From the NCBI GenBank assembly GCA_023014485.1, contig JAJOZX010009052.1:95302-159301 (forward strand): a stretch of DNA of 64,000 nt, written 5' to 3'. Source of the stretch: Bathynomus jamesi (Eukaryota; Arthropoda; Malacostraca; Isopoda; Cirolanidae). How positions within the stretch are numbered: position 1 is the stretch's first letter; every line of letters starts with the position of its first letter. Below are positions 42,154-53,289 of this stretch, in pieces. Below the pieces are notes generated by a model that was given only the letters and a program-made list of their open reading frames with translations, was not told where the DNA came from and did not search any database. Made by a program: the position numbers and the translations under genes.

Positions 42154-43145
42154 CAGGGTTTCGGAGCCGGAGTCGGTGGAGCCAGTGAATTTTGCTTACC
42201 TGGAGCCGGAGCCAGAGCCAGAAACCTTGAAAATACGGCTCCATGGTCTGGCTCCAGGCGATATATTGCTACCTAAATTGTTATTTGTTAAATATAGGTT
42301 TAGTTGCAAATTATAATTCTTGTAATATATTACGAAAAATGGTACCATAGGATTCTTGGATTTTATGGAGGTGTGGGAGTTGCAGGAATAATCTGCAAAT
42401 TTCCATTTTTTAACCATTAAATATTTGGGAAGATTTGTCTTAACAACACTTAATTATATAGGTAAAATTTTTTTTATGGCGGTGGAGACCTTAGGTAGGT
42501 AGGTACTAACTATTTACCTAAGTAGGTAACTACCTAGATACATACCTAGTAAGGTTGGTCCTCTTGGATTGAACTATTTTTATTTTTAGGTCAATTATCT
42601 TGTATTGCTAAATTTCTTTTTTTTCAGATTCTTTGTAATTTGTACTTGATTCTTTAATTATAATTATCAGTCTATGACCCTTCATAATGGATAGAGATTC
42701 AATAAAGAAGTCTGATATATTCAAGTATTTTACTGAAAGTTCAGATAAGAAATACTATGTTTGTATTTGTGAAGTTTCTGATGCTTCAGGAAATATTTCA
42801 ACGTGTGGAACTAAAATTACCAAGCCTCAAAGCAAAAAGCCTGATGTCTCCTCAAGAGCATATAATTTGAAGAGACACTTGAGTCGATTACATCCTGAAA
42901 TATCAAAAATGATGGAAGAAAAGAAGCAAATGCTTGAGCTTTCAAGACCCAGTACTTCTGCCAGTTCAAAAACTAAAGCAAACCAGCAAAACATTACTAA
43001 ATTGGACAATTAGTTATATAAATCTAGATATTTATTTTATAATTAACAGAATTTACTATAAAAGAGCCGGAGCCAGACTGTAAAAAATTTCTGCTCCGGA
43101 GCCGGAGTCGGAGCCAGAAGTTTTTTTACCGGCTCTGAAACCCTG
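42154..43145 (+). mobile_element. hAT element, non-autonomous, with BED-finger gene fragment
   Basis: Ends CAGGGTTTCGGAGCCGG and inverted CAGGGTTTCAGAGCCGG; 8-bp target copies CAAAAATT at 42146-42153 and 43146-43153. GGAGCCGGAG-type motifs repeat near both ends, possibly transposase-binding sites. Only the N-terminal finger of the transposase remains. Confidence 0.92.
42687..43013 (+). CDS. BED-type zinc-finger fragment of a hAT transposase (108 aa)
   Basis: MDRDSIKKSDIFKYFTESSD, then YVCICEV and YNLKRHLSRLHPEI, a CxC...HxxxxH pattern of BED fingers, followed by a Ser/Lys tail. The DDE domain is absent. As a BED-only protein it could bind the TIRs; that is inference. Confidence 0.72.
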   Translation: MDRDSIKKSDIFKYFTESSDKKYYVCICEVSDASGNISTCGTKITKPQSKKPDVSSRAYNLKRHLSRLHPEISKMMEEKKQMLELSRPSTSASSKTKANQQNITKLDN

Positions 43146-43167
43146 CAAAAATTACATATTTATACCC

Positions 43168-43383
43168 CAAAGCTGGGCACTTGCGTTTTTTTTTTGCGGT
43201 ACTGCGGTACTGCGGTACTACCGCACTACCAAACCGGTACCGCATAACGCAGTACCGCAAAGGATCGCTGAAAGTACAGCCTGTACTTTCAGCAATCCTT
43301 TGCGGTACTGCGTTATGCGGTACCGGTTTGGTAGTGCGGTAGTATTGCAGTACCGCAAAAAAAAACGCAAGTGTCCAGCTTTG
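43168..43383. mobile_element. Palindromic hAT-like MITE with 8-bp target duplication
   Basis: A 216-bp near-perfect palindrome with ends CAAAGCTGGGCACTTGCG and CGCAAGTGTCCAGCTTTG, flanked by TTATACCC at 43160-43167 and 43384-43391. The arms hold GCGGTACT tandem repeats; the centre is GCTGAAAGTACAGCCTGTAC. Non-coding. Confidence 0.92.
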
Positions 43384-43389
43384 TTATAC

Positions 43390-44570
43390 CCACTCACTTG
43401 AAAACATTATAGAACACTGAAAAGGATCTACCGCTCTAAACCAATCAGTCACAGGAATTTAAGATAAGTCCCACCCCTCTTATCTGCTCCAAATGTCTAG
43501 TGGTTATTTATTTCTTATAAACACACCCTCCCAGATTGCAAAAGACAAACAAGAAAGCACTCCAGGAATTATAGCACTCCAAAACAAATTTCAATGTTTG
43601 TGGGCTTACACTGGTAGGCCATTGGCCATGCAGCACTGCAGCAACATGGCTTATGCATGTAAGCAACTTGGGTGAAGAGGTTAATATAGCCTGCCATGAT
43701 AGGGTTAGATTTTGAATATAGTATACTTTTCTGTCCCTGACCACACTCCTAACCTATTAAAAATGCGGGGGGGTCAAAATATTAGACATCATTCGGGCTG
43801 GGGGTCACCAATAGGTGGACCACTGGAAATAAACCCATATGATACACTGATTATAGGATTTACATCAAAATAACTCAAGTCAAACTTTGACTTTCAGATT
43901 TTGAAAGAATCAAAATCAAAATTCTTTCTTTTTTGTAAAGTTGAAATTTAAATTTTCCTTCAGGAGATTAAAAGTGGTTATTTTAAACTCATTTTGATAA
44001 CCGATTGTAAAAACTCATGGGAAAAAAATAGTAGTTCATAGACTAGTTTTGGTAGAAGACCTTGGTAGAAATATAGAAAGTAAAAGGATCTTGTTTTCAT
44101 TTGACACAAACAAAATTATATAAAACAAACACACACACACTTTGACACATATAATGCAGGTCTTCTTTGGCTTGCTTACAGGATTAAGGGGGGGGGGGGG
44201 GCACAAAGTTAACATTTCAAATAGTAGTGAAAAATATTTTAAATGTTTCATACTTTCAAAAAATCCCACAGCAAAATTTTAAATCTGGTTGCAAGATCAG
44301 TGGTAAGAGATAAATCTCTATGTAGTTAGGATTCAGCCCCTATTCATTCTTGAGTCTCAGTTTTAATGTCTACCATACCCAATTCTATAGGCCTAAAGTA
44401 GTTCTTTGACCCAAGACCTTCTAATTAGGCCTAATGATCTATTTCATAATCCAATATACAAAATCTGTGAAATACGAGGTCTACTTCTAAAATCTGAAAA
44501 AACTATCACCCAAAATTAATCAAAACTAATGCCATATTTGTGTATAAATTATTAGAAATTTGTACAAGTT
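43390..44570. other. Non-coding sequence
   Basis: It contains a short G-run (44190) and CA repeats (44130). Open frames here have no recognisable motif. Confidence 0.5.
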
Positions 44571-47534
44571 TGGCAAAAGGGGCATTCCAGGAAAGATCAC
44601 TCAATGCATGTCACCACTCTGACTCGGATTTTGATGAAAATTGACATATGGGGTTCTTCCAGGTGCTGATTTCACTGGTCAAAATAAAAAAGTTCTATGA
44701 CCCATAGTTTTTGAGATATGGGCCCCCCACTTTACCACCTAACTTAAATGGCCAATAACTCCCAAACGTCTTACCAAAGACCTATAAAACTATACATTTT
44801 TAGAATCAGCATGAAGAGATCTATTAAATGATACCACATTCAAATGTGTAGAACAATAATGAAAATCCCCCCCCCCCTTTTTATTTGACCCCCACCCCCC
44901 TAGGCAGTGAAATCAAAAAAAAAATTTTTTCACTCATTAAACTTCCATTAATTGTTAAAAGATACAAACAATAAAAAAATCAAGTTACAAAATATTTTAA
45001 AAATTGAAAAAATATGTACATTGTGAAATTTTGACATTTTTACACCGGCAGACTAAAATAGAGAACTACAAATGATATATTCAGATGGATGAAAATAAAT
45101 AGCAAAAATACAAATTGAACACACATATTACATCAAGTTGATTCATAATTACATGAGTTTCTTCAACTCATTTTCTGGGAAAACACATTGAATATGCATT
45201 GTTCCTGGCTTTAAAGTTGGTATGCTTAATAAGCCTAAAATTTTATCTCCCGATATGTGGCATGTATCTCTAATTTGTGGAAAGTAATAGTAAACACTAC
45301 ATCCTGATGGGTGCAAAAAGCTAACCTCAAAGTCATCAAATTCCTCATTATAGGAATGTACAAATCCCAACCATTTCTGATCATTGTAAGTACAAACTAT
45401 GTACTCTCCTATTTTCGGATTAACTTCAACATTATCTTCACCCAGAAAAGCTTTGCTTATAATCCCCACCAACTTCATCAGAAGATAATTCAAATGTTTT
45501 TATGTTATTCGCATTAATAGGTACAAATCTGTGGAATTTTTGTGTTCCTGTTAGCCGCATACTTTTTTCATATCTGTCACTTAAAATTTTTTCCATAGCT
45601 TCAATTTCTTCAGACTTTATTAAAAAAAAATTTATGTTGTCACTTATATTGTTTGAACAAAATTCAAACATGTCTTCTGATGTTAATATTTGATTTGTGA
45701 ATGTTCTCTGCATACTCACTCTAGCTACAGATCTTTTCACTTTACCCCCAAACCCATCACAAGTGCTCTTACCATGGCTTGTGACAAAGAAATGCCACTC
45801 ACATTCCAGCCCAAAATAATCTTCATGTTTACAAATGTTAACAAAGTTGAAATGATTTCTATATTGTCCTGCACATCCATCAGTAAAATAATGTAATTTT
45901 TTGATATGAAGGTGGGATTTTCTAATAATAGGTATGAGTGTATTTAAAAAAGTGTAAACCATTGTATGCTATGTTTTGTATTTGGAGATAAAAAACAATA
46001 ACTTGAATGTTTTGTTTCATTACTTTCTGGTTCCTTATAATATAATATAACACGAAGGGATGCACTGTGCATTGGGTATTTTCCCAATGAAAACCTTGGG
46101 CTGCATCCTGTACTACAAATGAGTAGTTTTCTGAAGTCACCAAGAACTACAGCTGTATGGCTATTTAAATTATTCTTCAAGTTTTTTAGAAATGCACTCT
46201 GATTCTTTGCTATAAAGTGATGACGTGTCAATTTGACAATTTTTGTGCTTAATGAATTTATAAAATCATCTACAGATTCTGTTTTTTCAATATTGCAGCA
46301 ATCTGTAGTAACCCATTGTTTATATTTTATTTCCTCACATTCAGGATCATTAACACTTTGAAAAGTGAGCAAAAAATTCTTAATAGCTACCTTGTTCTTT
46401 TGGACAGAGATTACATATTTGCATCATGCAATTCCTGTTGTTGACATCACACACTGCTTTCTCCATAAGAGTTGTGTATTCCAACCCTTTGACACCCAAA
46501 GCTGAGAATTGTATTTTGGCATTCTAGTGGTATGTACATACACACAGAGAATGGGTACCAGCAGCTCCAGCTAAAACACACAGTCTTGGGCGAAAGCTGG
46601 CAAAACTAGAGAAGCCAATTTGGGGACTATCTGGATTATTTTTAGAGACTAATTTTAAGCTTCTTTCAGATTCATTAACACCAGTCTTTTCTGCACAGAT
46701 TCTTTATACCCACTTTCATTTCTGATACTCAGGCAGTCTTTTGTACCTGGGCACAAACAACTAATTTCATCTGATTCAAAAAATTTCTGAACAGAATCTT
46801 TAGTACCTTTATTTATTACTTTTCCTTTTGACATGGGTTCAATTTCAGGAATAATTCCAAGTCTTTGTTTTATATTTCTGCTTTTCTTAACTAAATATTC
46901 AGTTGTCTGAAATAGATTTATAGTTTTTGATATGGTAAATGGAGATAATGTCAATATTTTGAGTTTCCTCTCATAACTGTCAGTAGAAGGGAAAGCTTCA
47001 ACCAGTTCATTCATGAGATGAATCATTGACCTGAAACAAATTCATGAATGTATAATAGCTATAAACAAAACATTACATATGCATATTAAATTTTTTGGAT
47101 TATAATATTGATTTCAAGTGTAACAAAATGAGCATTCTTTGAGATAGTCAAATTAAACCAAAAATTATTTTGTGACCAAATGAATTCCAAATGATTTAAT
47201 GGGCCCATTGATCTCCAATCTTTAAGGAGTTGTGCTTCTAGTTTCTACTATCAAAGGTGAATACCTACATTTTGTTTTTATGCTTCAGTTTTAGTTTAGG
47301 TATATTCCTACTTAATAATAGCATATCACTTTAAAATTCATACCTTTGAGTGTCATGATCCAACTTTGTAGCTTTTGATAGGCTTGATATCTCAATTTCT
47401 AAACTTGTTTCTAGCTTTTGTTTTAAAGAACAATGTGCTTTTTCTATTGTTTGAATAGCTTTTGCTTCTTTTCTTGAGGAACCCAAACCATCTGAAATTT
47501 TTGAATTAATAAATATTTGACTCCATTTGATATA

Positions 47535-48502
47535 AGCACACCGGACAAAAAATTAGTCACCCCTAATAGCACCGATAGTAGGAAGTTCAAGGTCACACAG
47601 AGGGCGCTGATGTAGCATTGGTAAGTGACAAGTAGCAGTGACGTAGCACACAGGATCAGATCTGTTTCGTGAGGTGGTGAAGAACAAAGTGAGTTTTGGA
47701 TATAGTCTGTAAAATGGGTCGTGAGGCAGACGTTACTCAATGGCAAAAAGGAGCCATCGTGTTTGGCAGAGCCCACGGACACAAAATGTCTGAAGTAGCC
47801 CAATTTGTTGGTGTGTCAACGTGTACTGCCCAGCAAGTTTACAAAGAGTGGTGTAGTTCGCAATCAACTGACAATCGACGGCGTAACTGTGGCCGGAAAA
47901 CAATTCTCGACAATAGGGGCCGCCGCCATGTTTCTCATCTAGTAACTGCAAATCGTTTTCAAACCAGAGAACAATTGCTCCAAGAAACCAATGAGGTTCT
48001 CCAGCGACCAATTTCCGAATGGACATTGCGACGAGAAATGCATGCGATGGACATCTGGAGCAGGGTACCACGGAAGAGGCCGCTGTTAACAGCAAGTCAC
48101 AAATTGGCACGTTATAAATGGGCTCAGAGGCACAAAAACTGGACTGCGGCAGATTGGAAATGTGTAATTTGGTCCGATGAGTCCCGTTTTTGTTTGTTCT
48201 CCAATGATGGGAGGCGATGAGTACATCGCAGGTCCAATGAAGCCTTTAATCCTGAATGTGTCGAAGATGTTGTTCAGGCTGGAAACAGAAAGTGAAGCGC
48301 AGGAAAAAATAGACACCCACAGACTTTGGCGGACCTTCGGGACCAGCTGATGAACGAGTGGCAGCAAATCGATGTTCAGTACATGCACAACCTCGTAGAG
48401 TCTCTGCCTCGCAGGATTCGTGCGGTTATCAAGGCCAGAGGCGCCGTCACACGTTATTAGGTACATTCTGAGAGGGGTGACTAATTTTTTGTCCGGTGTG
48501 TT
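47535..48502 (+). mobile_element. Tc1-like transposon with internal deletion
   Basis: TIRs CACACCGGACAAAAAATTAG (both ends), TA target copies at 47533-47534 and 48503-48504. It is 968 bp and lacks the middle of the transposase. Inserted in an intron-like part of the long-TIR transposon. Confidence 0.92.
47711..48457 (+). pseudogene. Tc1-like transposase, catalytic centre deleted
   Basis: Open from MGREADVTQWQKGAIVFGRA to WSDESRFCLFSNDGRR (first Asp) at 48220, then a stop. After a deletion of the second Asp and the Glu motif, it resumes QTLADLRDQLMNEWQQIDVQ and PRRIRAVIKARG to a stop near 48457. Confidence 0.88.
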
Positions 48503-49304
48503 TATATGGACAATAATAATTAATATGTCAACATATTAATTTCATTAAGTTTTTCAGCAACTGCTGAAAAACTGTCTTGAAAGTAAATGCATTATAAATA
48601 AATAATATAAATAAAAAAATTATAAATATAAAAAGTACCTACCATTAAATACTTACCTACGCTTCTTCACTGGAGTCACAGCAAGACTTTCTAGAACTTG
48701 AGAAACCTCTTCTTTGGCATTACTTGATATACTTGGATTATATTCATCGCTTTCTGAAATAACATTCTCAGAAGACTGATTGTGATCACTCTTCACTTTG
48801 TGATGTTGATAACAACTCTGGTCTCTGGGTCAATAATTGTCTACAGTTGCTACATAGTACAGTATTCCTTTATAGTTTCCATTTACATCGATCATAAAGT
48901 GATTGGCTGATGGTTCTTATATCCTTGTGTATCTTTTTCTTATGTTTTTGTAAAGGATCATCACAGTATCTAACCATTTTTCATTACTAAAAATACACAA
49001 TGGTAAATCTCAAAAATAAGATATGATTTGACTCAAAATAAGCACATCTGTAATAAAAATAAACATAATTAACGAACATTTAAGAGAAAGACTCTGTGAA
49101 TATGAGTTATACATAGGATGTAAATATATCATTTGGACCCCCAAAGTGTATGTTAATGTGAGGGTCTACTGTAGTTGTGATGTTTAGAAACTTTTCTTAC
49201 TGCCCCTGTTACATTACCTCCATTTTCACATGAAACATCTTAAGGATGCAGCAAGATAAATTGCTTTGTCTACATGTCTAGTAGGTTCTAATAACTATTT
49301 TATC

Positions 49305-49770
49305 TCAGGTTGTCTTCTCTGATGAATCAACTATAGAAGCGCTTGATGATCGCGTTCAAACCATCCAGCATCGACCTGGGGATGAATTTTTGCCAGAATG
49401 CTCAAAGAAAAGAGTTAAATTTCCACAAAAAATTATGATGTGGGGAGCTATTTCAGTGCATGGGACATGTCAGTTGCGCATCATCAATGCACTATGAACC
49501 AGGATAAGTATATAGGGGTACTGAGAGATCGCTTACTGCATCAAACAAAAGCTTGGTATGGAAATGAAGCATGGATATTCCAGCAAGACTTGGTTCCATG
49601 CCATACCGCAAAAAAAGTTAAGATGTGGTGCTCACAAAATGGCATCAGATTGCTCCCATGGCCTGGTAATTCACCAGACATGAATCCTATTGAGACTTTA
49701 TGGGATGAATTGAAGGATGAGATTCAACAAACACAAATTACTACTAAAGTGCAACTCACTAAATGACTCC
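49305..49770 (+). pseudogene. Tc1-like (DD34E) transposase fragment
   Basis: From VVFSDESTIEALDDRVQTIQ (Asp 1), frameshifted, to WIFQQDLVPCHTAKKVKMWC (Asp 2) and NSPDMNPIETLWDELKDEI (Glu); 34 residues lie between Asp 2 and Glu. No TIRs or N-terminus found. It may explain the lost right end of the neighbouring transposon. Confidence 0.83.
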
Positions 49771-49961
49771 TACACATCTGGTTTCACTCGGCTAAAATCA
49801 AAACTTTATGCCAGACTTTGATTCTTGGTATGCCAAAATGTGTGCAGGCACTATTATCAGCTAAGGGGGGCCAAACTAAATACTAATATGACATATATGC
49901 ATTAAGATGTCAAAATAATGTGTTTTATCCATTAAATATATATTTAAATTGCCCTCAAACA

Positions 49962-49998
<37 letters not shown>
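49962..49998. repeat. Poly(A) tract
   Basis: About 37 A on the plus strand. It may be the tail of a retroposed sequence, but no body can be recognised. Confidence 0.8.
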
Positions 49999-50001
<3 letters not shown>

Positions 50002-50516
50002 AAAACCATAATTTTTCCAGTATATGTATATTAGTGGTGTACCGGATATCCACATCATTTTTAATATCCGCATCCACACTTCTGACTGTGGTTGTTAAAT
50101 GTGGATATTACCTCTAAATTATGCAATTTACAATTAAATTAGCTTATAAAGTAGCTTATAAGTCCCAGTCATGCACATTTCATGTAAAGTATTAATTAAT
50201 TATTAATGAACAAACAAATATATAAACCTTAAAATATAAATAGCTGGTAACACAGAAAATTGAATGAAACTTGTTTCATTAAATTTTCTGTGGCTGAAAC
50301 TCTTGAGAAAGTTATTACTTTTATCATAATGAAAACATTAATATTAATTTAAATTCTTATGCATTGCCTGCCATAATAGTAATATCACAAAATTTGAAAA
50401 ATTGTCATTCATAATTTTACATTATATTGATAGATTAACTAAATATCCGCATCCGCGGATATTGAAATTAAAGATCCACATCTGCAGATGTTGAAAAACT
50501 GACATCCAGTCCACCA

Positions 50517-50518
<2 letters not shown>

Positions 50519-50596
<78 letters not shown>
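50519..50596. repeat. (TA)n microsatellite
   Basis: About 78 bp of TA repeats, directly followed by a palindromic hairpin. Confidence 0.95.
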
Positions 50597-50599
<3 letters not shown>

Positions 50600-50600
<1 letters not shown>

Positions 50601-50738
50601 TATTTCATGAAAGTAACACGTGAAAAATATTTATGATGAAAAAAACCACGAAGGAAAGGAAACACAATGGTGCTCAAGTGCTTGAGCACCATTCTGTGTT
50701 TCCTTTCCTTTGTGGTTCTTTTCATCACATTATATATA
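50600..50738. repeat. Palindromic hairpin, short form of the 53.1-kb family
   Basis: Arms ATTTATGATGAA...CCACGAAGGAAAGGAAACAC and inverse meet at GCTCAAGTGCTTGAGC. The left part (TTTCATGAAAGTAACACGTG) matches the inverted right end of the 53.1-kb hairpin. The ribozyme-like centre is deleted here. Confidence 0.85.
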
Positions 50739-50740
50739 TA

Positions 50741-52803
50741 CGTATAACTTCGTTATAAGCAAATTATTCAGTATAAGCAAGAAGTTTCTCGATCCCAAAG
50801 AAATAAAAAAAATTGGAAAAATCCACACACATGTGCATAGGCAATTATAAGTTTCAGATTCAGCCACTAGATGGTGTATGAACACAACAGTTAATTTTTG
50901 CTTTGAATCAGTTTACTGCAGTGTCCCATTTGAGTTGTGTCGCTACACATTGTTAATTTATTTTCCGATTCTAGGTTAGAATTTAGCCTCTCTGGATCAG
51001 TTTTGTGTGCTCAATCATCGTTTGTTAGATATTATTAATGGCTTCTAAATGGAACAATTTTTCTCTAGAGTTCAAACTTGATGTCATCAAGGCTGTAAAC
51101 AATGGTGAAAAGAGAGCCGATGTGGCTCAAAAATTTAAAATTAACCAGTGCCTCTTAACCTGATGGATGAAGAATGAGGACGAGTTAAACCAGCTTCAGA
51201 TACAAAATGGAAATTTGCTTCATAAGAGGGAGAGAGAAGGTGTTCTACCAGATTTGGAGCACGAGCTTTATGAGTGGTTTGTTGTCATGAGAGAGAAGAA
51301 AGCCAAAATTTCCGGAGCAATTTTGATCAAGAAAGCTAAGTCACTAGCAGAAGAACTTTATGGGGGTTTTGATGACTGCTTTTTCTCAAGGCTGGTTTCA
51401 AAAAGTTCAAAAAAGATTCAACATTATTTTCAAGCGTGAACACGGAGAAAATATGAATGCCGATTCGAGTGCTGCAAACGATTGGCAGAAAAATGTTTTA
51501 CCTGAACTCTTAGAATGCTATTCAAAGGATTCAATTTTTAACACCGATGAAATGGGCTTGTATTACAGAGCTACCCCAGATGGCACATTAGCCAAAAAGG
51601 GTGAAGAAGTCAGTGGTGGTAAGAAGAAAAAGGAAAGATTAACTGTTCTGGTAGATACGAACATGACAGGAACTGAAAAATTACCCCTGCTAGTGATCAG
51701 AAAAAGTAAAAATCCCAATGTTTCAAAAACAAGAATAACAGTCTTCCCGTTCAATACGAGGCAAATTCAAATGCCTGGATGACAAAGATTTTATTCACTG
51801 ATTGGCTGATGAAATTGGATGAGAAAATGAGACAACAAAAGAAAAATTTTGCTGTTGCTCAATCAACGTCCCACACCCCCAAAAGTGAATGCGACAACAA
51901 ACGTAGAAATCCTGTACCTACCAGCTAATACAACATCTCTACTCCAGCCAATGGATGCTGGAATCATTCATTGCCTCAAAGTGCACTATCGCAAAAAGTT
52001 GATGAAAGAGCTAGTGGCACGACTGGATTCTGGGCAAGATGATACTATGGAAAGTGGAGTAAAGACTGTGATGGTTTTAGATGCCCTTTTTATGCTTAAA
52101 GGTGCTTGGGCTAATGTAGCCCCAACCAACATTAAAAACTGCTTCAAAAAAAGTTTTCCTACTCTCCAAACTGCAATAAGTCATGAATGTGAAGTTGAAA
52201 CTGTTGAGGTTATCACCAGTTTGAATGAAGATTTTATTCAATGTGATAGGAACTTAGAATGTTTCTCAGAAGGTTCTGAAATCTCTGAAAATGAAGAACA
52301 CGATCATGAAGTTGAAGAGATTTGTACGACAACCCCATTACAAGCCTTAAACATGTTAGATAGATGAAATAAAAAAGTTTTAGAAACCAATGATCTAAGC
52401 ACTCTGGAATTAAAAGAAACCCAGAAAAAACTCTAAAATTTTATCATTCACAAAACTGCTAAAATACAAACCACTATTCATGATTATTTTAATTAACATA
52501 GGTGCTAACAATTTATGTACTGTACTTGTATAATTCTATACCTATGTACTGTATTTTCTTATTGTGATATGTTCTAATTTTCATGAAATTTTTAAATACA
52601 TTGTACAATTTTATACATTTGTGTTTTTTTTCTTTTTATTACATTCATACAGTTAGTAGGTCCTTTTATCTTTCAATAACCTGTTGTACTATATGGTGTA
52701 CACTGTACATGCGTATATTCTGGACGTATTCTATATAAGCAAATTATCCCCTATAAACAAATTTTTTATTGATCCCAAAAACTTGCTTATATCGAAGTTC
52801 AAC
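50741..52803 (+). mobile_element. Tigger (pogo-type) transposon, decayed full-length
   Basis: Left terminus CGTATAACTTCGTTATAAGC and the inverted right terminus TAGTTGAACTTCGATATAAG, near TA-rich DNA. About 2.06 kb with one transposase pseudogene. Confidence 0.87.
51038..52367 (+). pseudogene. Tigger transposase pseudogene
   Basis: MASKWNNFSLEFKLDVIKAV (CENP-B-type helix-turn-helix), a stop at 51162, then HTH2 and FNTDEMGLYYRATPDGTLAK (first Asp). The second catalytic block should be LLLLDN but reads ILLLLNQRPTPP, so the Asp is missing. It continues LPANTTSLLQPMDAGIIHCL and an acidic C-terminus. Two frameshifts (near 51400 and 51780). Confidence 0.87.
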
Positions 52804-52816
52804 TATATATATATAT

Positions 52817-53075
52817 CAGTGGCGGCTCGTGGTAATTTTACTTACGCATGCAGTCACATGCATTACAGTGTAGTACATATTAGATAAGCTGTATTTTGTC
52901 TTTTATGGTATTCTTATGAGTTATGTAGTAACCGAGGATAGAACCAATATTATATTAATAATATTAATAATAATTTTAACTTTATTTTTTTAACTTAAAT
53001 AATAATTTTAAATTCATTGAGTATATTATTTACGCATGCAGTGCATGCCTTGCATTCATTAAGAAGCCGCCCCTG
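52817..53075. mobile_element. hAT-like MITE within TA repeats
   Basis: Ends CAGTGGCGGCTCGTGG and inverted CAGGGGCGGCTTCTTA, with TATATATA on both sides. Internal ACGCATGCAGT repeats. Non-coding. Confidence 0.75.
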
Positions 53076-53128
53076 ATATATATATATATATGATGAATAA
53101 AACCACGAAGGAAAGGAAACACAAAACG

Positions 53129-53168
53129 GTGCTCAAGCGCTTTCATCTAATGACATCCTCAGGAACAG
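53129..53168 (-). ncRNA. Hammerhead ribozyme-like fold, minus strand arm
   Basis: Mirror of the plus-strand ribozyme. Core CTGAGGA and GAAA are kept, stem I has 5 bp, and stem II is GTC/GAT with one G-U pair. Confidence 0.6.
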
Positions 53169-53207
53169 TGTTCCTGAGGATGTCATTAGACGAAAGCGCT
53201 TGAGCAC
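53168..53207 (+). ncRNA. Hammerhead ribozyme (type I, minimal), plus strand
   Basis: Stem I GTGTTC (53168-53173) pairs GAGCAC (53202-53207). The core CTGAGGA (53174-53180) fits CUGANGA exactly. One unpaired T follows, then stem II GTC-ATTA-GAC, core GAAA (53192-53195), a 2-bp stem III (AG/CT, loop CG) and T as the cleavage-site base. Minimal hammerheads with tiny stem III are known from Penelope-like elements. Self-cleavage is not shown. Confidence 0.7.
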
Positions 53208-53289
53208 CATTTTGTGTTTCCTTTCCTTCGTGGTTTTATTCATCATAAATATTTTTCACGTGTTACTTTCATGAAATAATGTTCATATA

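Larger units (their letters stand above)
45149..48990 (-). pseudogene. Broken transposase-like gene of second long-TIR transposon
   Basis: In minus-strand order: a DDPLQKHKKKIHKDI block (48960), a coiled segment KAHCSLKQKLETSLEIEISS with donor GTATGA (47345), then an exon from 47027 with MIHLMNELVEAFPST, PMSKGKVINKGT and CLCPGTKDCLS. Next, frameshifted, GFSSFASFRPR and GTHSLCVCTY; then [69 protein letters not shown] and VSFLHPSGCSVYYY to a stop at 45149. At least three frameshifts. Confidence 0.78.
44579..49010 (-). mobile_element. Second long-TIR DNA transposon (relative of 30.4-34.6 kb), 5' end lost
   Basis: The left terminus GGGGCATTCCAGGAAAGATC, followed by a ~350-bp AT-rich arm with GAGATATGGGCC, resembles the 30.4-kb TIR in layout. 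The minus-strand gene gives the same protein blocks in the same order. No matching inverted TIR was found near 49 kb. A Tc1 sits at 47535-48502. Confidence 0.75.
53092..53283. repeat. Palindromic hairpin element with hammerhead ribozymes in both arms
   Basis: Arms of about 76 bp (GATGAATAAAACCACGAAGG to CTCAGGAACA, and its inverse) with almost no loop, extended on the right by CATAAATATTTTTCACGTG. Flanked by (TA)n on the left and a Tc1 target TA on the right. Each arm encodes a hammerhead fold on its own strand. Confidence 0.85.

Noticed and set aside
47733..48110. Minus-strand 125-codon frame
   Set aside because: Antisense shadow of the Tc1-like transposase at 47711.
48640..48670. GGTAAG donor at about 48655 considered as the PHF12 first exon
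   Set aside because: It belongs to the N-terminal region of the second long-TIR transposon gene; no PHF12-like N-terminal peptide precedes it.
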